Below, one piece after another: positions 41,735-51,804 of a stretch of 64,000 nt of DNA. Made by a program: the position numbers and the translations under genes. Under the pieces are notes generated by a model that was given only the letters and a program-made list of their open reading frames with translations, searched no databases and had not been told where the DNA came from. Source of the stretch: Chromohalobacter sarecensis (lineage in GTDB: Bacteria > Pseudomonadota > Gammaproteobacteria > Pseudomonadales > Halomonadaceae); NCBI RefSeq assembly GCF_023061135.1, contig NZ_JAKGAN010000007.1, forward strand, positions 1 through 64,000, read 5' to 3'. Each line of letters starts with the position of its first letter. Positions within the stretch are counted from its first letter, which is position 1.

Positions 41735-42970
41735 ATGCGTATCAGCACCGTGACGATGTACGAGCAGGGCGTTTCGGCGATGAACCGCCAGCAGGCCGAT
41801 TTCACCGAGGTCGGTCAGCAGATCGCTTCCGGTAAGCGTGTGGTGAATCCGTCCGATGACCCGCGCGACGCCTCGCGGGCGGTGGGTGTATCGCAGTCTT
41901 TGGCCGTCAATGCGCAGCAAGAAAGCAGCCGTACGACCGCGCGTAACTCTCTTGGCCAGGAAGAAAGCGTCCTCAACAGCGTCAGTGATGCTATCGGGTC
42001 GGCCAAGTCACTGGTCGTGCAAGCCGGTAACGGTACCTTGAGCGATGCCGACCGCGAGTCACTGGCGTCCGATCTCGAGGGTGCTTATGAAACGCTGGTC
42101 GGGCTGGGTAATACCACCGATGGTAACGGCACCTACTTGTTCAGCGGTTATCAGGACAACGCCAAGGCCTTCTCGCGCACCGATACCGGCGATGGTGGCG
42201 TCGATACCATCAGTTATGAAGGCGACCAGGGCGTCAAGCAGCAGAAGGTCGATGCCGAGCGCTCGATGAACACCAGCGATACGGGCTCCGACGTGTTCAT
42301 GAAATTCTCGTCGGGCAGTGAATATATCGCCGAAGCCGGTGAGGACAATACGGGAAGCATGACCTTCTCGGGTCCGGATGTTCGCGATGCCGATGCCGAC
42401 GGTTATGGTGAGACCTTCGATATCACCTTCAACGGAGACGGCACCTACGACATCGCGAGCTCCGGCGCTGAGTACGCCGATCAGACCAATGTGGCCTACT
42501 CCGAAGGTGAAACCATCGAATTCGGTGGCATGGCGCTGACGCTGGAAGGCGAGCCGGCAGACGGTGACACCCTGAATGTCACGCCGGGTGGCGATATGAA
42601 TGAGGAGCAGGCCAGCCTGTTCAAGACCATCGGCGATACCATCAATGCCCTGCGTCAGCCCGTCGAAACCGACGCCGACCAGGCAGCGCTGGATAACACC
42701 TTGTCTACCGCGAACCGCAAGCTGGATGCCTCGCTGGATAACGTGCTGACCACACGGGCCTCGGTCGGCGCGCGCATGAACGAGCTGGACGCCCTAGACG
42801 ACGTCGGCGGCAACCGCGAGATTGCCTACGAGCAGACGCGCTCCGATCTGGTCGATCTGGATTACAACTCGGCGATCTCCGACTATATGCTCAGTCAGGT
42901 GGGGCTCCAGGCATCACAGAAATCGTTCGCCGATATTCAGCAGATGTCCCTGTTCCAGTATCTCAACTAG
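41735..42970 (+). CDS. flgL: Hook-filament junction protein FlgL (HAP3)
   Basis: The 411-residue flagellin-like protein starts MRISTVTMYEQGVSAMNRQQ with GKRVVNPSDDPRDASRAVGV, and ends SAISDYMLSQVGLQASQKSF. The ATG at 41735 follows GAGG. The central domain (about 170-290) is strongly acidic. A perfect bidirectional terminator follows, shared with convergent fliR. Confidence 0.95.
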   Translation: MRISTVTMYEQGVSAMNRQQADFTEVGQQIASGKRVVNPSDDPRDASRAVGVSQSLAVNAQQESSRTTARNSLGQEESVLNSVSDAIGSAKSLVVQAGNGTLSDADRESLASDLEGAYETLVGLGNTTDGNGTYLFSGYQDNAKAFSRTDTGDGGVDTISYEGDQGVKQQKVDAERSMNTSDTGSDVFMKFSSGSEYIAEAGEDNTGSMTFSGPDVRDADADGYGETFDITFNGDGTYDIASSGAEYADQTNVAYSEGETIEFGGMALTLEGEPADGDTLNVTPGGDMNEEQASLFKTIGDTINALRQPVETDADQAALDNTLSTANRKLDASLDNVLTTRASVGARMNELDALDDVGGNREIAYEQTRSDLVDLDYNSAISDYMLSQVGLQASQKSFADIQQMSLFQYLN

Positions 42971-43020
42971 ACAGCGCTCGAGTAGACTCCCGCCGCGCGC
43001 CATAGAGTGTGTGCGAAAGC

Positions 43021-43052
43021 AAAACGCCACGTCCTTGCGGACGTGGCGTTTT
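43021..43052. terminator. Bidirectional terminator between flgL and fliR
   Basis: aaaacgccacgtcc and ggacgtggcgtttt form a perfect 14-bp stem with a four-base loop, with A and T ends that supply a T run in both directions. It separates the two convergent flagellar operons. Confidence 0.95.
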
Positions 43053-43075
43053 ACGTTCAGTTGGATAGACAGCCC

Positions 43076-43861
43076 TTAGCCGCCTGCCAGGCGCTGCACC
43101 ACCTCCTGCATGGTATTCAGGCTGTCGCTGAAGATGATCTCCAGAAAGCGCAGCAGGTCCGGCATCAGCGTCATCAGCAGCACGAGGCCGGTGGTCAGGG
43201 TCATGGGGAAGCCTATCGAGAAGATCGACAACTGCGGCGAGGCACGGTTGAGCACACCTAGCGTCAGGTTGATGATCAGTAGCGAGACGATCAAAGGCAA
43301 TGCCAGCAGCACGCCGGATTTGAAGATTTCTCCTCCCCAGTAGGCGATGAGTTCGCCGGCGCTGCCGTCCACTCTGGGGCCGCCGATCGGCAGGGTCTGG
43401 AAGGAATTGGCGAGTATCTCCAGAGTCATCAAATGCCCGTTGAGCGCCAGAAACATGAGCAGGGTGATCATTTGAAAAATGCGCGACAGCACCATGCTGT
43501 TGCCCACGCCCGGCGTAAAGAAGGTGGCAAACGCCAGCCCCATTTGCAGGCCGATGAATTCGCCGGCGGCCTGCACCACCGCGATGGTCACGCGCAGGAC
43601 CATTCCCATGGCGATCCCGATCAGCATTTCCTGGATGAGAATGCCGAGCGCCGCCACCGAGAACATCGGCGTGTCGGGCATGGGCGGCAGCGTCGGTGCG
43701 ATGACCACCGCCAGCAGTGCTCCCAGTATGATCGATACCTGGCGCGGTACGCCGTGCTGGTTCCATATCGGTGTCGCCGCGAGGAAAGCCAGGATGCGCA
43801 CGAACGGCCAAAAGAATAGCGTCAGCCACCCATGCAATTGGTCGAACGTTACCTCAACCAT
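43076..43861 (-). CDS. fliR: Flagellar export gate protein FliR
   Basis: The 261-residue membrane protein has about six hydrophobic helices and FliR landmarks such as FVRILAFLAATPIWNQHGVP, GEFIGLQMGLAFATFF and FPMTLTTGLVLLMTLMPDLL. FliPQR form the export gate core in the inner membrane. It is the last gene of fliLMNOPQR and lies six bases after fliQ. Confidence 0.95.
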   Translation of the reverse strand: MVEVTFDQLHGWLTLFFWPFVRILAFLAATPIWNQHGVPRQVSIILGALLAVVIAPTLPPMPDTPMFSVAALGILIQEMLIGIAMGMVLRVTIAVVQAAGEFIGLQMGLAFATFFTPGVGNSMVLSRIFQMITLLMFLALNGHLMTLEILANSFQTLPIGGPRVDGSAGELIAYWGGEIFKSGVLLALPLIVSLLIINLTLGVLNRASPQLSIFSIGFPMTLTTGLVLLMTLMPDLLRFLEIIFSDSLNTMQEVVQRLAGG

Positions 43862-43867
43862 GGATGC

Positions 43868-44137
43868 CTAGCTGACCATCGTGGGCAGGTTCTGAAACAG
43901 CTCACGCGTAAAGTCGACAATGACTTGGATCAGCCACGGACCTGCCACGACCAAGGCGCCGAAAACGCCCAGTATCTTGGGGATGAAGGTCAACGTCATT
44001 TCGTTGATCTGCGTGGCCGCTTGAAACAAGCTGACCAGCAGGCCGATCAGCAAGGCCGTCATCAGTAGGGGGCCGGCGAGCATCAGCGTGACTTTCATGC
44101 CCTGATACGCCAGCCCCATGACCATTTCGGGTGTCAT
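43868..44137 (-). CDS. fliQ: Flagellar export gate protein FliQ
   Basis: The 89-residue protein has two transmembrane helices around ALLIGLLVSLFQAATQINEM, the FliQ signature, with TLTFIPKILGVFGALVVAGP. Length is exactly that expected. It lies 73 bases after fliP. Confidence 0.96.
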   Translation of the reverse strand: MTPEMVMGLAYQGMKVTLMLAGPLLMTALLIGLLVSLFQAATQINEMTLTFIPKILGVFGALVVAGPWLIQVIVDFTRELFQNLPTMVS

Positions 44138-44210
44138 GGCAGCGTCTCCTCAATCTCGGTGGCAGGGGCGTCGTCGGTGGGCGCTCATGCCGGGTCTTTC
44201 TATATTGGCC

Positions 44211-44987
44211 TTACATATAGAAGCTTTCGGCTAGCGAGCCGATGAGCAAATTCCAGCCGTCGACGAGCACGAATAGCATGAGCTTGAAGGGTAGGGAAAT
44301 CGTCGCCGGTGGCACCATCATCATCCCTAGTGCCATCAACACACTGGCGACCACCAGATCGATGATCAGAAACGGAATGAAGATACTGAAGCCGATCTGG
44401 AACGCGGTCTTGAGCTCACTGGTCATGAACGCGGGGACCAGCAGGCGCATCGGGACGTCTTCGGGGCCCTGCATTTCATCGGCGTCTGCCATGCGCGCGA
44501 AGAGTGCCAGGTCGGTTTCGCGCGTCTGGGCGAACATGAACTCGCGAAAAGGTTGGCTGCCTTGCTGCATGGCTTGCTCGAGGCTGATCTGATCCTCGGA
44601 GAAAGGCACCCACGCTTGCTCATGCACGCGGTCTATCACCGGCGACATGATGAAAAACGTCATGAATAATGCCAAGCCCAGCAATACTTGGTTGGGCGGC
44701 GTCGACTGGGTGCCGATGGCCGTGCGCAGCAAGCTCAACACGATGATGATGCGAGTAAAGCAGGTCATGCCCAGGAGCAGTGCGGGCAAGAAGGCCAGCG
44801 AGCTGAGAAACAGCAGCGTCTGCAGGCTCAACGACCATTGCTGACCGCCATCGCCGGTGGGCTCGGTGACAATGCCGGGGATTTCCTGCCCCCAGCCCAG
44901 CGCGGGCCAGGCTAGCAACAGCAGTGCCAGTCCACGACGCAGCATGACGGCGACGTCTATCCGATTGAGGATGGCGGCGGCGTTCAT
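44211..44987 (-). CDS. fliP: Flagellar export gate protein FliP
   Basis: The 258-residue protein has a cleavable signal ([14 protein letters not shown]), then [40 protein letters not shown] and [20 protein letters not shown], all typical of FliP. The start at 44987 overlaps fliO by four bases. Confidence 0.96.
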   Translation of the reverse strand: MNAAAILNRIDVAVMLRRGLALLLLAWPALGWGQEIPGIVTEPTGDGGQQWSLSLQTLLFLSSLAFLPALLLGMTCFTRIIIVLSLLRTAIGTQSTPPNQVLLGLALFMTFFIMSPVIDRVHEQAWVPFSEDQISLEQAMQQGSQPFREFMFAQTRETDLALFARMADADEMQGPEDVPMRLLVPAFMTSELKTAFQIGFSIFIPFLIIDLVVASVLMALGMMMVPPATISLPFKLMLFVLVDGWNLLIGSLAESFYM

Positions 44988-45460
44988 CGATTGGCTTCCT
45001 TGTCCTCGGTCGCGCCGTCCTGAGATCGCGAGGTAGACGGGGCCGACGATTTACGCCCCATATTCTGCGCCAGCGCTTGGCGAAAGCGCTGGGCGAAGCT
45101 GCCGCTAAGCGGGGCCGGGGACTCTGTCGTCGGTGCGTCGCTGGCCTCGGCGGCCGGCATATCCTTGAGCAGGGTGACCTGGTTGCCGCCGACGCCGAGA
45201 ACCAGCCAGCGTCCGTCGATCTCGACGACGGTCACGCGCTCGCGTTGGCCGATGGCGGTGTTGGACACCACCTTGACGTGCTGGGACGCGCGCAGGCGTC
45301 CCGGTGTCAGTCGGCGCAGTAGCCAGGCACACAGCAATATAATGGCGACGATCAACGCCAGGGAGAGGGTGGTCTTGCCTACCCAAGCCATCCCTATGGC
45401 GGCGTCACCGCCACTGTCGAGCGAGACGGCCGCCTCGCGTGCGCTGTCGGCGACACTCAT
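44984..45460 (-). CDS. fliO: Flagellar assembly protein FliO
   Basis: The 158-residue protein has one transmembrane helix ([20 protein letters not shown]) followed by a small FliO domain with [20 protein letters not shown] and a disordered tail with [13 protein letters not shown]. FliO helps assemble the FliP ring. It overlaps both fliN and fliP by four bases. Confidence 0.9.
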   Translation of the reverse strand: MSVADSAREAAVSLDSGGDAAIGMAWVGKTTLSLALIVAIILLCAWLLRRLTPGRLRASQHVKVVSNTAIGQRERVTVVEIDGRWLVLGVGGNQVTLLKDMPAAEASDAPTTESPAPLSGSFAQRFRQALAQNMGRKSSAPSTSRSQDGATEDKEANR

Positions 45461-46035
45461 TTATTCAGCTTTTTGACGCGTTCCGAGGGAGTGATGATCT
45501 CGGTGATGCGGATGCCGTACTTGTCATCCACAACCACGACTTCTCCCTGCGCTATCAGGTAGCCGTTGATGAGAATATCCATGGGTTCGCCGGCCAGGCC
45601 ATCCAGTTCGATCACCGAGCCTTGGGCGAGCTCGAGTAGCTGCTTGATGGTGATGCGTGTGCGCCCCAGTTCAACGCTGAGTTTGACCGGGATATCCATG
45701 ATCAGCTCGAGATCGCGCGGCGTCGTGCCGGCGGCGCCCTCGTCGAGCTGCTTGAACACTTCGTGGTCGGCGTTTTGCGCCCGTGATGCGCTTTCGTCCG
45801 ACGCGTCTGCGACGCTTGCTTCTTCCTCGGTCGACTGCTGCTCGGCCATTGCTGCTGCCCACAGGTCTTCTTCCGCGTCGGCAGTGCTTTCATCGGCGTC
45901 CTTGGACGCACTGGTGTCCTCGATCGCGTCGGTATCTTCGGACGCGTCGCGGTCCTTGGACGCATCTTGCTCTGCCATGGCCTCGGCCCACTCGTCCTCG
46001 GTGCCTTTCTGATCGGGGTTCTTGGAATCAGTCAT
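45457..46035 (-). CDS. fliN: Flagellar motor switch protein FliN with extended acidic N-terminus
   Basis: From the ATG at 46035 the product has 192 residues, against about 137 in E. coli. The C-terminal SpoA domain (about 105-190) is normal: DIPVKLSVELGRTRITIKQL, GEPMDILINGYLIAQGEVVV and YGIRITEIITPSERV. The N-terminal 95 residues contain two copies of the usual FliN leader motif, DEWAEAMAEQ and DLWAAAMAEQ, separated by an Asp, Ala, Ser and Glu-rich stretch. It forms the C ring with FliM. The start overlaps fliM by eight bases. Confidence 0.94.
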   Translation of the reverse strand: MTDSKNPDQKGTEDEWAEAMAEQDASKDRDASEDTDAIEDTSASKDADESTADAEEDLWAAAMAEQQSTEEEASVADASDESASRAQNADHEVFKQLDEGAAGTTPRDLELIMDIPVKLSVELGRTRITIKQLLELAQGSVIELDGLAGEPMDILINGYLIAQGEVVVVDDKYGIRITEIITPSERVKKLNK

Positions 46036-47044
46036 CTTTCGGATCCTTCGCTGCAACTTGGCTCGAGCCGTGTTCGATGAGGTGCCGGACGCGCAACGCG
46101 CGTTGGAATTTCTGGCTGCCGTAATCGCATGTCATCACGGGAATGCCATCGACGTTGACACTCACCGTCTCGGGTAATTCGATGGGGATGATGTCGCCCA
46201 CCGACAGCTGGGTGACATCCCGCAGACGCAAGGGAATGTCGACGAAACCAGCGGTCAACTCCACGTCCGAGTGGCGGATCTCTTGAGCCATGCGCGCCTC
46301 CCACTGCTGCTCCTCGTCGGGATGCGTGTCGTGCAGCGGGCTGGCAAGCGTGTCGCGGATCGGCTCGATCATCGAGTAGGGAATGCAGATATTGAACTCG
46401 CTGGAAAGATTGCCGACCTCAACGTGGAAGGTGGTGTTGACGACGATCTCGTTGGGCGAGTTGGTGATGTTGGCGAACTTCACCTGCAGTTCCGAGCGCG
46501 TATATTCGATATCCAGGGGATAGACCGATTTCCACGATTCGCTGTAGCCATCCAGCGCCAGCTTTAGCATACGGTGGATGATGCGCTGTTCGGTACGCGT
46601 GAACTCCCGCCCCTCGGACTTGGTGAGGAAGCGCCCGTCGCCGCCGAACAAGTTGTCGACTACCATGAAGACCAGGCTGGGCGGAAATACCACCAGCGCC
46701 GAGCCACGCAACGGTTTCATGGTGATCAGGTTGAGGTTGGTGGGCACCGGCAGGTTGCGCGAGAACTCGCTATAGCTTTGATAGCGAACGCTCTCAACCG
46801 TGATGTCGGCGCTACGCCGCATCAGGTTGAAAAGCGCCACGCGGAACTGGCGGGCGAAGCGTTCGTTGATGATGTCCAGCGCATGGAGCCGCTCGCGTAT
46901 GATGCGATGCTGCTTGGCGGGATCGAACGGACGCACCTTCCCCTTGCGCGAAGTATCGTCTTCCTTCGCGCTATCTTCGTCACCGCTCACGCCCTTTAGG
47001 AGCGCGTCGATCTCTTCCTGCGAGAGCAGATCGTCTTGGGACAT
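46028..47044 (-). CDS. fliM: Flagellar motor switch protein FliM
   Basis: The 338-residue protein begins with the CheY-binding peptide LLSQEEIDALLKGV, followed by the middle domain (RGSALVVFPPSLVFMVVDNL, FGGDGRFLTKSEGREFTRTE) and a C-terminal SpoA domain (LSVGDIIPIELPETVSVNVD). It receives CheY-P and sets motor direction. fliL ends six bases before it. Confidence 0.97.
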   Translation of the reverse strand: MSQDDLLSQEEIDALLKGVSGDEDSAKEDDTSRKGKVRPFDPAKQHRIIRERLHALDIINERFARQFRVALFNLMRRSADITVESVRYQSYSEFSRNLPVPTNLNLITMKPLRGSALVVFPPSLVFMVVDNLFGGDGRFLTKSEGREFTRTEQRIIHRMLKLALDGYSESWKSVYPLDIEYTRSELQVKFANITNSPNEIVVNTTFHVEVGNLSSEFNICIPYSMIEPIRDTLASPLHDTHPDEEQQWEARMAQEIRHSDVELTAGFVDIPLRLRDVTQLSVGDIIPIELPETVSVNVDGIPVMTCDYGSQKFQRALRVRHLIEHGSSQVAAKDPKDD

Positions 47045-47050
47045 GTCGTC

Positions 47051-47524
47051 TTATTGCACAATGAATTCGGAAAATAGCACGCCGGTGACGTCCAGAGGCG
47101 GCTGCGGCTCGGCCAACGGTTCGTCGAACAGCGTCAGAATCTGATCGGCAAGGCGCTGCTTGCCCTCGGGCTTGACGAGAGCACCGGCTTCCTGGCTGGA
47201 AAGCAGCATCAGCAAGCGACTGCGTACCTCCGGCATGTATTGCTTCAGGACTTCTTTCGTCTTGTCGTCACCGACCTTCAAGGAAAGCCCGACATAGAGC
47301 AGGCGTTCGCTGTATTCGTCGTCCTGCAAGTTGACCGTGAACGGCTCAATCGTGACGAAAATCGGCGTTGGCGCCTCCTCGGGTTCGCTTTGCTCCTCGT
47401 TGGCCGATGCCTCCTGCTGCGAGTCCATGAGCAGGTAGACGCCAATGGAGCTGCCGACCGAGAACAGGATGATCAGCAGTCCTATCAGCCATAGAGACTT
47501 GCCGCGTTTGTTGGGTTTGGCCAT
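47051..47524 (-). CDS. fliL: Flagellar basal body protein FliL
   Basis: The 157-residue protein has one N-terminal transmembrane helix (SLWLIGLLIILFSVGSSIGV), an acidic linker and a periplasmic domain with FVTIEPFTVNLQDDEYSERL and a C-terminal LTLFDEPLAEPQ. FliL supports the stator ring. It heads fliLMNOPQR; a possible weak sigma-28 promoter lies upstream inside the end of fliK. Confidence 0.94.
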   Translation of the reverse strand: MAKPNKRGKSLWLIGLLIILFSVGSSIGVYLLMDSQQEASANEEQSEPEEAPTPIFVTIEPFTVNLQDDEYSERLLYVGLSLKVGDDKTKEVLKQYMPEVRSRLLMLLSSQEAGALVKPEGKQRLADQILTLFDEPLAEPQPPLDVTGVLFSEFIVQ

Positions 47525-47637
47525 CGTTTATGTCATTCGCTTCGACGTAGATGAGTGGGCCGAGTATGGCGATAGAAAGCGCCATTCGATTGCTCGAATA
47601 GAAAGCTTCAGGCACGCCACTTCGGGCTTTGCCGAAA

Positions 47638-47653
47638 CGCCCATTATTGGGCG
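47638..47653 (-). terminator. Short hairpin after fliK
   Basis: cgccca and tgggcg form a 6-bp stem with a four-base loop, read on the minus strand into tttc. It lies 28 bases after the fliK stop and could separate fliFGHIJK from fliLMNOPQR. Confidence 0.4.
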
Positions 47654-47664
47654 CCTCTCATGTG

Positions 47665-47691
47665 TTATCGGCAGCGAGGCTCAGGCATAAA
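47665..47691 (-). promoter_or_regulatory. Possible weak sigma-28 promoter before fliL
   Basis: A perfect GCCGATAA -10 lies on the minus strand, 141 bases before fliL. The -35 at correct spacing is TTTA instead of TAAA, a poor match. In enterobacteria fliL has such an internal late promoter. Confidence 0.35.
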
Positions 47692-49087
47692 GACTAATGC
47701 CCGAAGATGCGACATATTGCAGTGGCGTCTCGGTCAGGCTCGGCATGTCAGCGTCCGCATCACCGGCAGTGAACATTCCACCCTGAGCGTCACTGCGAGA
47801 GCCGGGTTGACCCTGTTGCTCGCCGGATTGCTGCTGGAACTGATCTTGCTCACCGACGGAGGTCTCGCCGAGGGCGATGCCGCTATCGGCCAGGGCCTCG
47901 CGCAGCTGTGGAATGGCCGCTTCCAGCGCGTGGCGCACGGCGCCATGCGGCGAGAAGAACTGCAGGTTGGCTTGCTGCTGATCGTTCATCTTGAGCGACA
48001 CGCTCATCGGCCCCAGTTCAGCGGGGTGCAGCCGCAATTCGACTTGCTGGTCGCCGCGCTGTGCCATGCGTACGACTTGCTGTCCCAGCGACTGTCCCCA
48101 TTCGGCCATGCCGACCTGAGGCGTGAGTGTCGCGGTGGCGGATGCGCCAGCGGCGCTGGCCGCAGCACTGGCGCCGGCGCCGGCGGTGGCGTTACCCGAA
48201 GCGGCATTGTGGCCCAGGTTGGTGAACAGCGATGCATCGCTGCCTTGGCGCTCCAGGCCCTGCTGACCGGTCAGCGTGTCGCCACGCTGTGCATTGGCGA
48301 CGGCTTGGGCCTGTTGTTGTACCAGCGTGGCGCCGAAGGCCGCTGTCGGGGAGATTTGGCCATTACCTTGTGACGACTGCCCCGTGGCGCTCTGTGCATT
48401 CTGCATCAGTTGGGCGAGGGACTGTGTGTCTTGGCCTTTACCTGTATTCGAGGCGGCGTTGGTCAGCTGGGCCATGAAATCCTGCCGCGATAGGGCATCG
48501 CCGGCGCCGTCCCGCATACCGCTGGAGGACTGCATACCGCCTGAGGACTGCTGGATCAGCAGCATGCGCTGCTGAATGTCATTGAGCGAAAGGTCGCCAC
48601 TCTGACTGGCAAGCGCGCCGGCGCTGCCTTGGGCAGTGCCAGTCGCATTGGCTGCGGCGTTCGTCGGCAACTGCGCGGCGAGTAACGTCGCCAGCGCGTC
48701 GGCGGAGAGGTCCGAATCGCCTTGTGACGCATCACCGCCCATCGCTTGTTGTATGTCCGCCAGGCGTTGAGTGAGGGCGTCGAGCTGGCTAGCGTCGCCG
48801 CTTTCGAGCCAGTCGCTGAGCAGTTTGGCGTCATCGCTGTCTTGCATCAGCTCGTTGAGCGCCGCGACGAGACCGCTACCGTCCTGGCTCGGAGTGTCCT
48901 GGGACAGCAAGGCGGTGCTGGGATCGCCCTTGGCGTCCGAGCCGCTGCGTGCCTTGCCCAAAAGGCTTGCGAACGGCGAAGCGCTGTCGTCGATATTTCT
49001 GCCGCCACGCGTCTCGCCCGCGTTGCCGAGGCTGGTCGCGGAGGCTTGATGACTGCCTTGAAGGTTGGTGAGCAGGGCAATATCCAT
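47681..49087 (-). CDS. fliK: Hook-length control protein FliK
   Basis: The ATG at 49087 (MDIALLTNLQG) follows a GAGG site at proper distance; the product has 468 residues. The long N-terminal ruler region is Gln, Ser, Gly and Ala-rich. The C-terminal substrate-switch domain (about 320-420) has MAEWGQSLGQQVVRMAQRGD and QVELRLHPAELGPMSVSLKM. FliK measures the hook and switches export specificity at FlhB. Confidence 0.93.
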   Translation of the reverse strand: MDIALLTNLQGSHQASATSLGNAGETRGGRNIDDSASPFASLLGKARSGSDAKGDPSTALLSQDTPSQDGSGLVAALNELMQDSDDAKLLSDWLESGDASQLDALTQRLADIQQAMGGDASQGDSDLSADALATLLAAQLPTNAAANATGTAQGSAGALASQSGDLSLNDIQQRMLLIQQSSGGMQSSSGMRDGAGDALSRQDFMAQLTNAASNTGKGQDTQSLAQLMQNAQSATGQSSQGNGQISPTAAFGATLVQQQAQAVANAQRGDTLTGQQGLERQGSDASLFTNLGHNAASGNATAGAGASAAASAAGASATATLTPQVGMAEWGQSLGQQVVRMAQRGDQQVELRLHPAELGPMSVSLKMNDQQQANLQFFSPHGAVRHALEAAIPQLREALADSGIALGETSVGEQDQFQQQSGEQQGQPGSRSDAQGGMFTAGDADADMPSLTETPLQYVASSGISLYA

Positions 49088-49099
49088 AAGCATGCCTCG

Positions 49100-49597
49100 T
49101 CAAAAGCGGTTATTGGAATGTGTAGTGTCCGTCGAGGTGATATCGAGACCACGGTCGTTTTCTTGCTGGCGCGACATACGCGCCGACATCTCATCGAAGA
49201 GCTGCTGCTCACGCCGCGTGGCGCGTTTCTGCTCGGTCTGTTCGCGGCGTGACACCAGCGTATCGTAAGTATTGAGCTTGCGCCGCTCGCCTTGCCACGC
49301 TTGTTGCTGGCGATCGAGCTGGCGTTGCTGGTCGTTGAGCACCTTGCGCTGACTGGCGATGGCCTGATCGAGGGAGGCCAGAAATTGTTGGTAATTGTGC
49401 CAGTTGGCAGGCTCGATGCCCTTTTCCATGCTTGAGTCGAGGCGCTGACGGTACTCGTGCCGATAGTTCAAGAGCTGGTCCAGGCGCTGCTGCGTTTCCT
49501 GCAGGCTGCGGCGGGAATGTCCCACCGACTGCGCCGCCTGGTCGCAGGTTTCCTGCGCCAGTTCCTTGAGTGTGGTGAGCGGTGAGCGTGCGTTCAT
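49100..49597 (-). CDS. fliJ: Flagellar export chaperone FliJ
   Basis: The 165-residue protein is a single helical hairpin rich in Gln, Arg and Glu (SLQETQQRLDQLLNYRHEYR, YQQFLASLDQAIASQRKVLN), as in FliJ, the stalk-like component of the export ATPase. An AGGAG site precedes the ATG at 49597. It lies between fliI and fliK as in enterobacteria. Confidence 0.9.
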   Translation of the reverse strand: MNARSPLTTLKELAQETCDQAAQSVGHSRRSLQETQQRLDQLLNYRHEYRQRLDSSMEKGIEPANWHNYQQFLASLDQAIASQRKVLNDQQRQLDRQQQAWQGERRKLNTYDTLVSRREQTEQKRATRREQQLFDEMSARMSRQQENDRGLDITSTDTTHSNNRF

Positions 49598-49631
49598 GAG
49601 AACTCCTTACCGCAGTGCAGAGTGAATGGCA

Positions 49632-51041
49632 TCAGCGCGTCTCCGGAAATAGCGATGCCAAAGTGTCCAGGGTCTTGGTGACATCGGCCTGTTCGTTGAT
49701 TCCCTGCTGGAGGAAACCCTCGAGACGCGGATAAAGAGCGACGGCACGGTCGAGCTGTGGGTCGTGCCCCGCGGCGTAAGCGCCGACGCTGATCAGGTCA
49801 CGATTGCGTTGATAACGCGAAAAAAGCTGCTTGAAGCGTTGTGCCCGGCGCTGGTGGGCGCCCTCGGTGATCTCGGTCATCGCGCGGCTGATCGACGCTT
49901 CGATATCGATGGCGGGGTAGTGCCCGCTTTCTGCCAAGTCCCGCGAAAGCACGACGTGGCCATCGAGGATGGCGCGTGCGGCATCGGCGATGGGGTCCTG
50001 CTGGTCGTCGCCCTCGGTCAGCACGGTATAGAAGGCGGTGATCGAGCCGCCGCCGGGTTTGCCGTTACCGGCGCGTTCGACGAGCCCTGGCAGGCGTGCG
50101 AAGACGGACGGCGGATAGCCCTTGGTCGCGGGTGGCTCGCCGACGGCCAGGGCGATCTCGCGCATGGCCATGGCGTAGCGTGTCAGGGAGTCCATGATCA
50201 ACAGGACATTACGCCCCTCGTCGCGAAAGCCTTCGGCGATGCGCGTGGCGTAAGCGGCACCTTGCAGACGCTGCAACGGCGAGACATCGGCGGGTGCGGC
50301 GACGACCACGGCGCGCTCGCGCCCCTCGGCACCGAGGATATTCTCGATGAAGTCCTTGACCTCGCGGCCACGCTCGCCGATCAAGCCGACGACGATGACA
50401 TCGGCCTGGGTGTAGCGTGACATCATGCCCAGCAAGACACTCTTGCCGACCCCTGAGCCGGCGAAAAGCCCCATGCGTTGCCCACGGCCGACGCTCAACA
50501 AGCCGTTGATGGCGCGAATGCCGACATCGATGACGGACTCGATGGGGGCGCGGTCGAGTGGGTTGATGGGCGGCGTGCTCAGGGGCGCATGGGGGGCGTG
50601 TTCCAGCGAGCCTTTGCCGTCCAGCGCGCGGCCGTTGCCGTCCAGCACGCGCCCGAGGAGTGCATCGCCGAGAGGAAAACGGCGTGCGCTGGCGGCATCG
50701 CGCTGGTTGCTGCCGAGCATCAGCACGCGCGCCCCCGGCACCAGACCCTGAGTGTCACCAAGCGGCATGAGGAATAGTCGATCCCCGGCAAAGCCGACCA
50801 CTTCGGCTTCGGCATAGTCGGTATGCCCATGCCGGGCGAGCTCCACCAGGCAGGCGCTGCCCAGGGGCAGGCGCAGGCCGGTTGCTTCGAGCACCAGGCC
50901 GGTGGCACGCACGACCTTGCCGTGGGGGCGGCGTGAATCCAGCCCCTCGATACGCTGCGTGACCTTGCCCAAGGCACGCTGCCAATGGGCGCCATGAGAG
51001 GTCACGTTATGTGCGTCGGCAAGGTGCGTTTCAGTCATCAC
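49632..51041 (-). CDS. fliI: Flagellar export ATPase FliI
   Basis: The 469-residue ATPase has Walker A in [14 protein letters not shown], Walker B in [13 protein letters not shown], and the [20 protein letters not shown] region found in F1-like type III ATPases. It energises unloading of export substrates. The start at 51041 overlaps fliH by 11 bases; a second ATG follows immediately. Confidence 0.97.
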   Translation of the reverse strand: MMTETHLADAHNVTSHGAHWQRALGKVTQRIEGLDSRRPHGKVVRATGLVLEATGLRLPLGSACLVELARHGHTDYAEAEVVGFAGDRLFLMPLGDTQGLVPGARVLMLGSNQRDAASARRFPLGDALLGRVLDGNGRALDGKGSLEHAPHAPLSTPPINPLDRAPIESVIDVGIRAINGLLSVGRGQRMGLFAGSGVGKSVLLGMMSRYTQADVIVVGLIGERGREVKDFIENILGAEGRERAVVVAAPADVSPLQRLQGAAYATRIAEGFRDEGRNVLLIMDSLTRYAMAMREIALAVGEPPATKGYPPSVFARLPGLVERAGNGKPGGGSITAFYTVLTEGDDQQDPIADAARAILDGHVVLSRDLAESGHYPAIDIEASISRAMTEITEGAHQRRAQRFKQLFSRYQRNRDLISVGAYAAGHDPQLDRAVALYPRLEGFLQQGINEQADVTKTLDTLASLFPETR

Positions 51042-51804
51042 CGGCCTCCTGCTGGCCCGTTGCCGGGGAGGGCGCGACGTGGCGCTGACGACGCTGGTTC
51101 AACGCGGCCTGCCAGCGGGTCTCGAGCGTGGCGTCGAGTCCGCCGGTGGCACTCTCGGCACGACAACCGCCGCGTTGCAGCGAGGCGTCTTCATGTAGCG
51201 TCCATTGGGCCGTTTCGAGCTCGTTGCCCACATGCTCGTTGACCAGGGCCAAGTCGTCGGGGTGCAGCCACACTTGGCAGGGGCCGTCGAGCACGGGCTC
51301 TTCGTGGAGTAGTTGACGGACGAGCGTCACGACATGCTCGGGTGTGGCGTCGAGTGCTTCATCGGCGAGGTGCTTGCCGGTCAGCATGGCCAACTCGACG
51401 AGTTGGTCGGTGACCTGGGTGTCGATCGTATTCAGTGCGGCGCGGAACTCGCCGGCCAGTTGCCCGAGTGGCGCGAGGGCGGCGTCGAGCTGGCGTTTGG
51501 CTTCCTGTTCGCCGGCTTCGCGGCCTTCTTGGAGGCCTTGTTCGTAACCGGCCTGACGACCTTCTTCGAAGCCGGCATCATAGCCTTCGCGATAGGCGCT
51601 CTCGCGGGTCTTGTCGTGCAGCGCCTCACGCTCTTCGATGAGGCGCTGACGCTGCTGTCGCCGGCGTTGTTCGAAGCGTTGCGCACGGTCGATTTGATCG
51701 CCGCCCTTGCCAGCGTCACGTGGCAGCTCTTCCATGCGCCAGGGGCGCCAGCGTTGGTCGTCCGGCGTATGAATGACGTCGTCGGATAGCGGCTTGTCAG
51801 ACAT
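51031..51804 (-). CDS. fliH: Flagellar export ATPase regulator FliH
   Basis: The 257-residue protein has an Arg and Gln-rich N-terminal half with GxxxG-type repeats ([37 protein letters not shown]) and a C-terminal domain (about 120-230) with [19 protein letters not shown]. These are typical of FliH, which anchors FliI to FliN. It overlaps fliG by eight bases. Confidence 0.94.
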   Translation of the reverse strand: MSDKPLSDDVIHTPDDQRWRPWRMEELPRDAGKGGDQIDRAQRFEQRRRQQRQRLIEEREALHDKTRESAYREGYDAGFEEGRQAGYEQGLQEGREAGEQEAKRQLDAALAPLGQLAGEFRAALNTIDTQVTDQLVELAMLTGKHLADEALDATPEHVVTLVRQLLHEEPVLDGPCQVWLHPDDLALVNEHVGNELETAQWTLHEDASLQRGGCRAESATGGLDATLETRWQAALNQRRQRHVAPSPATGQQEAGDD

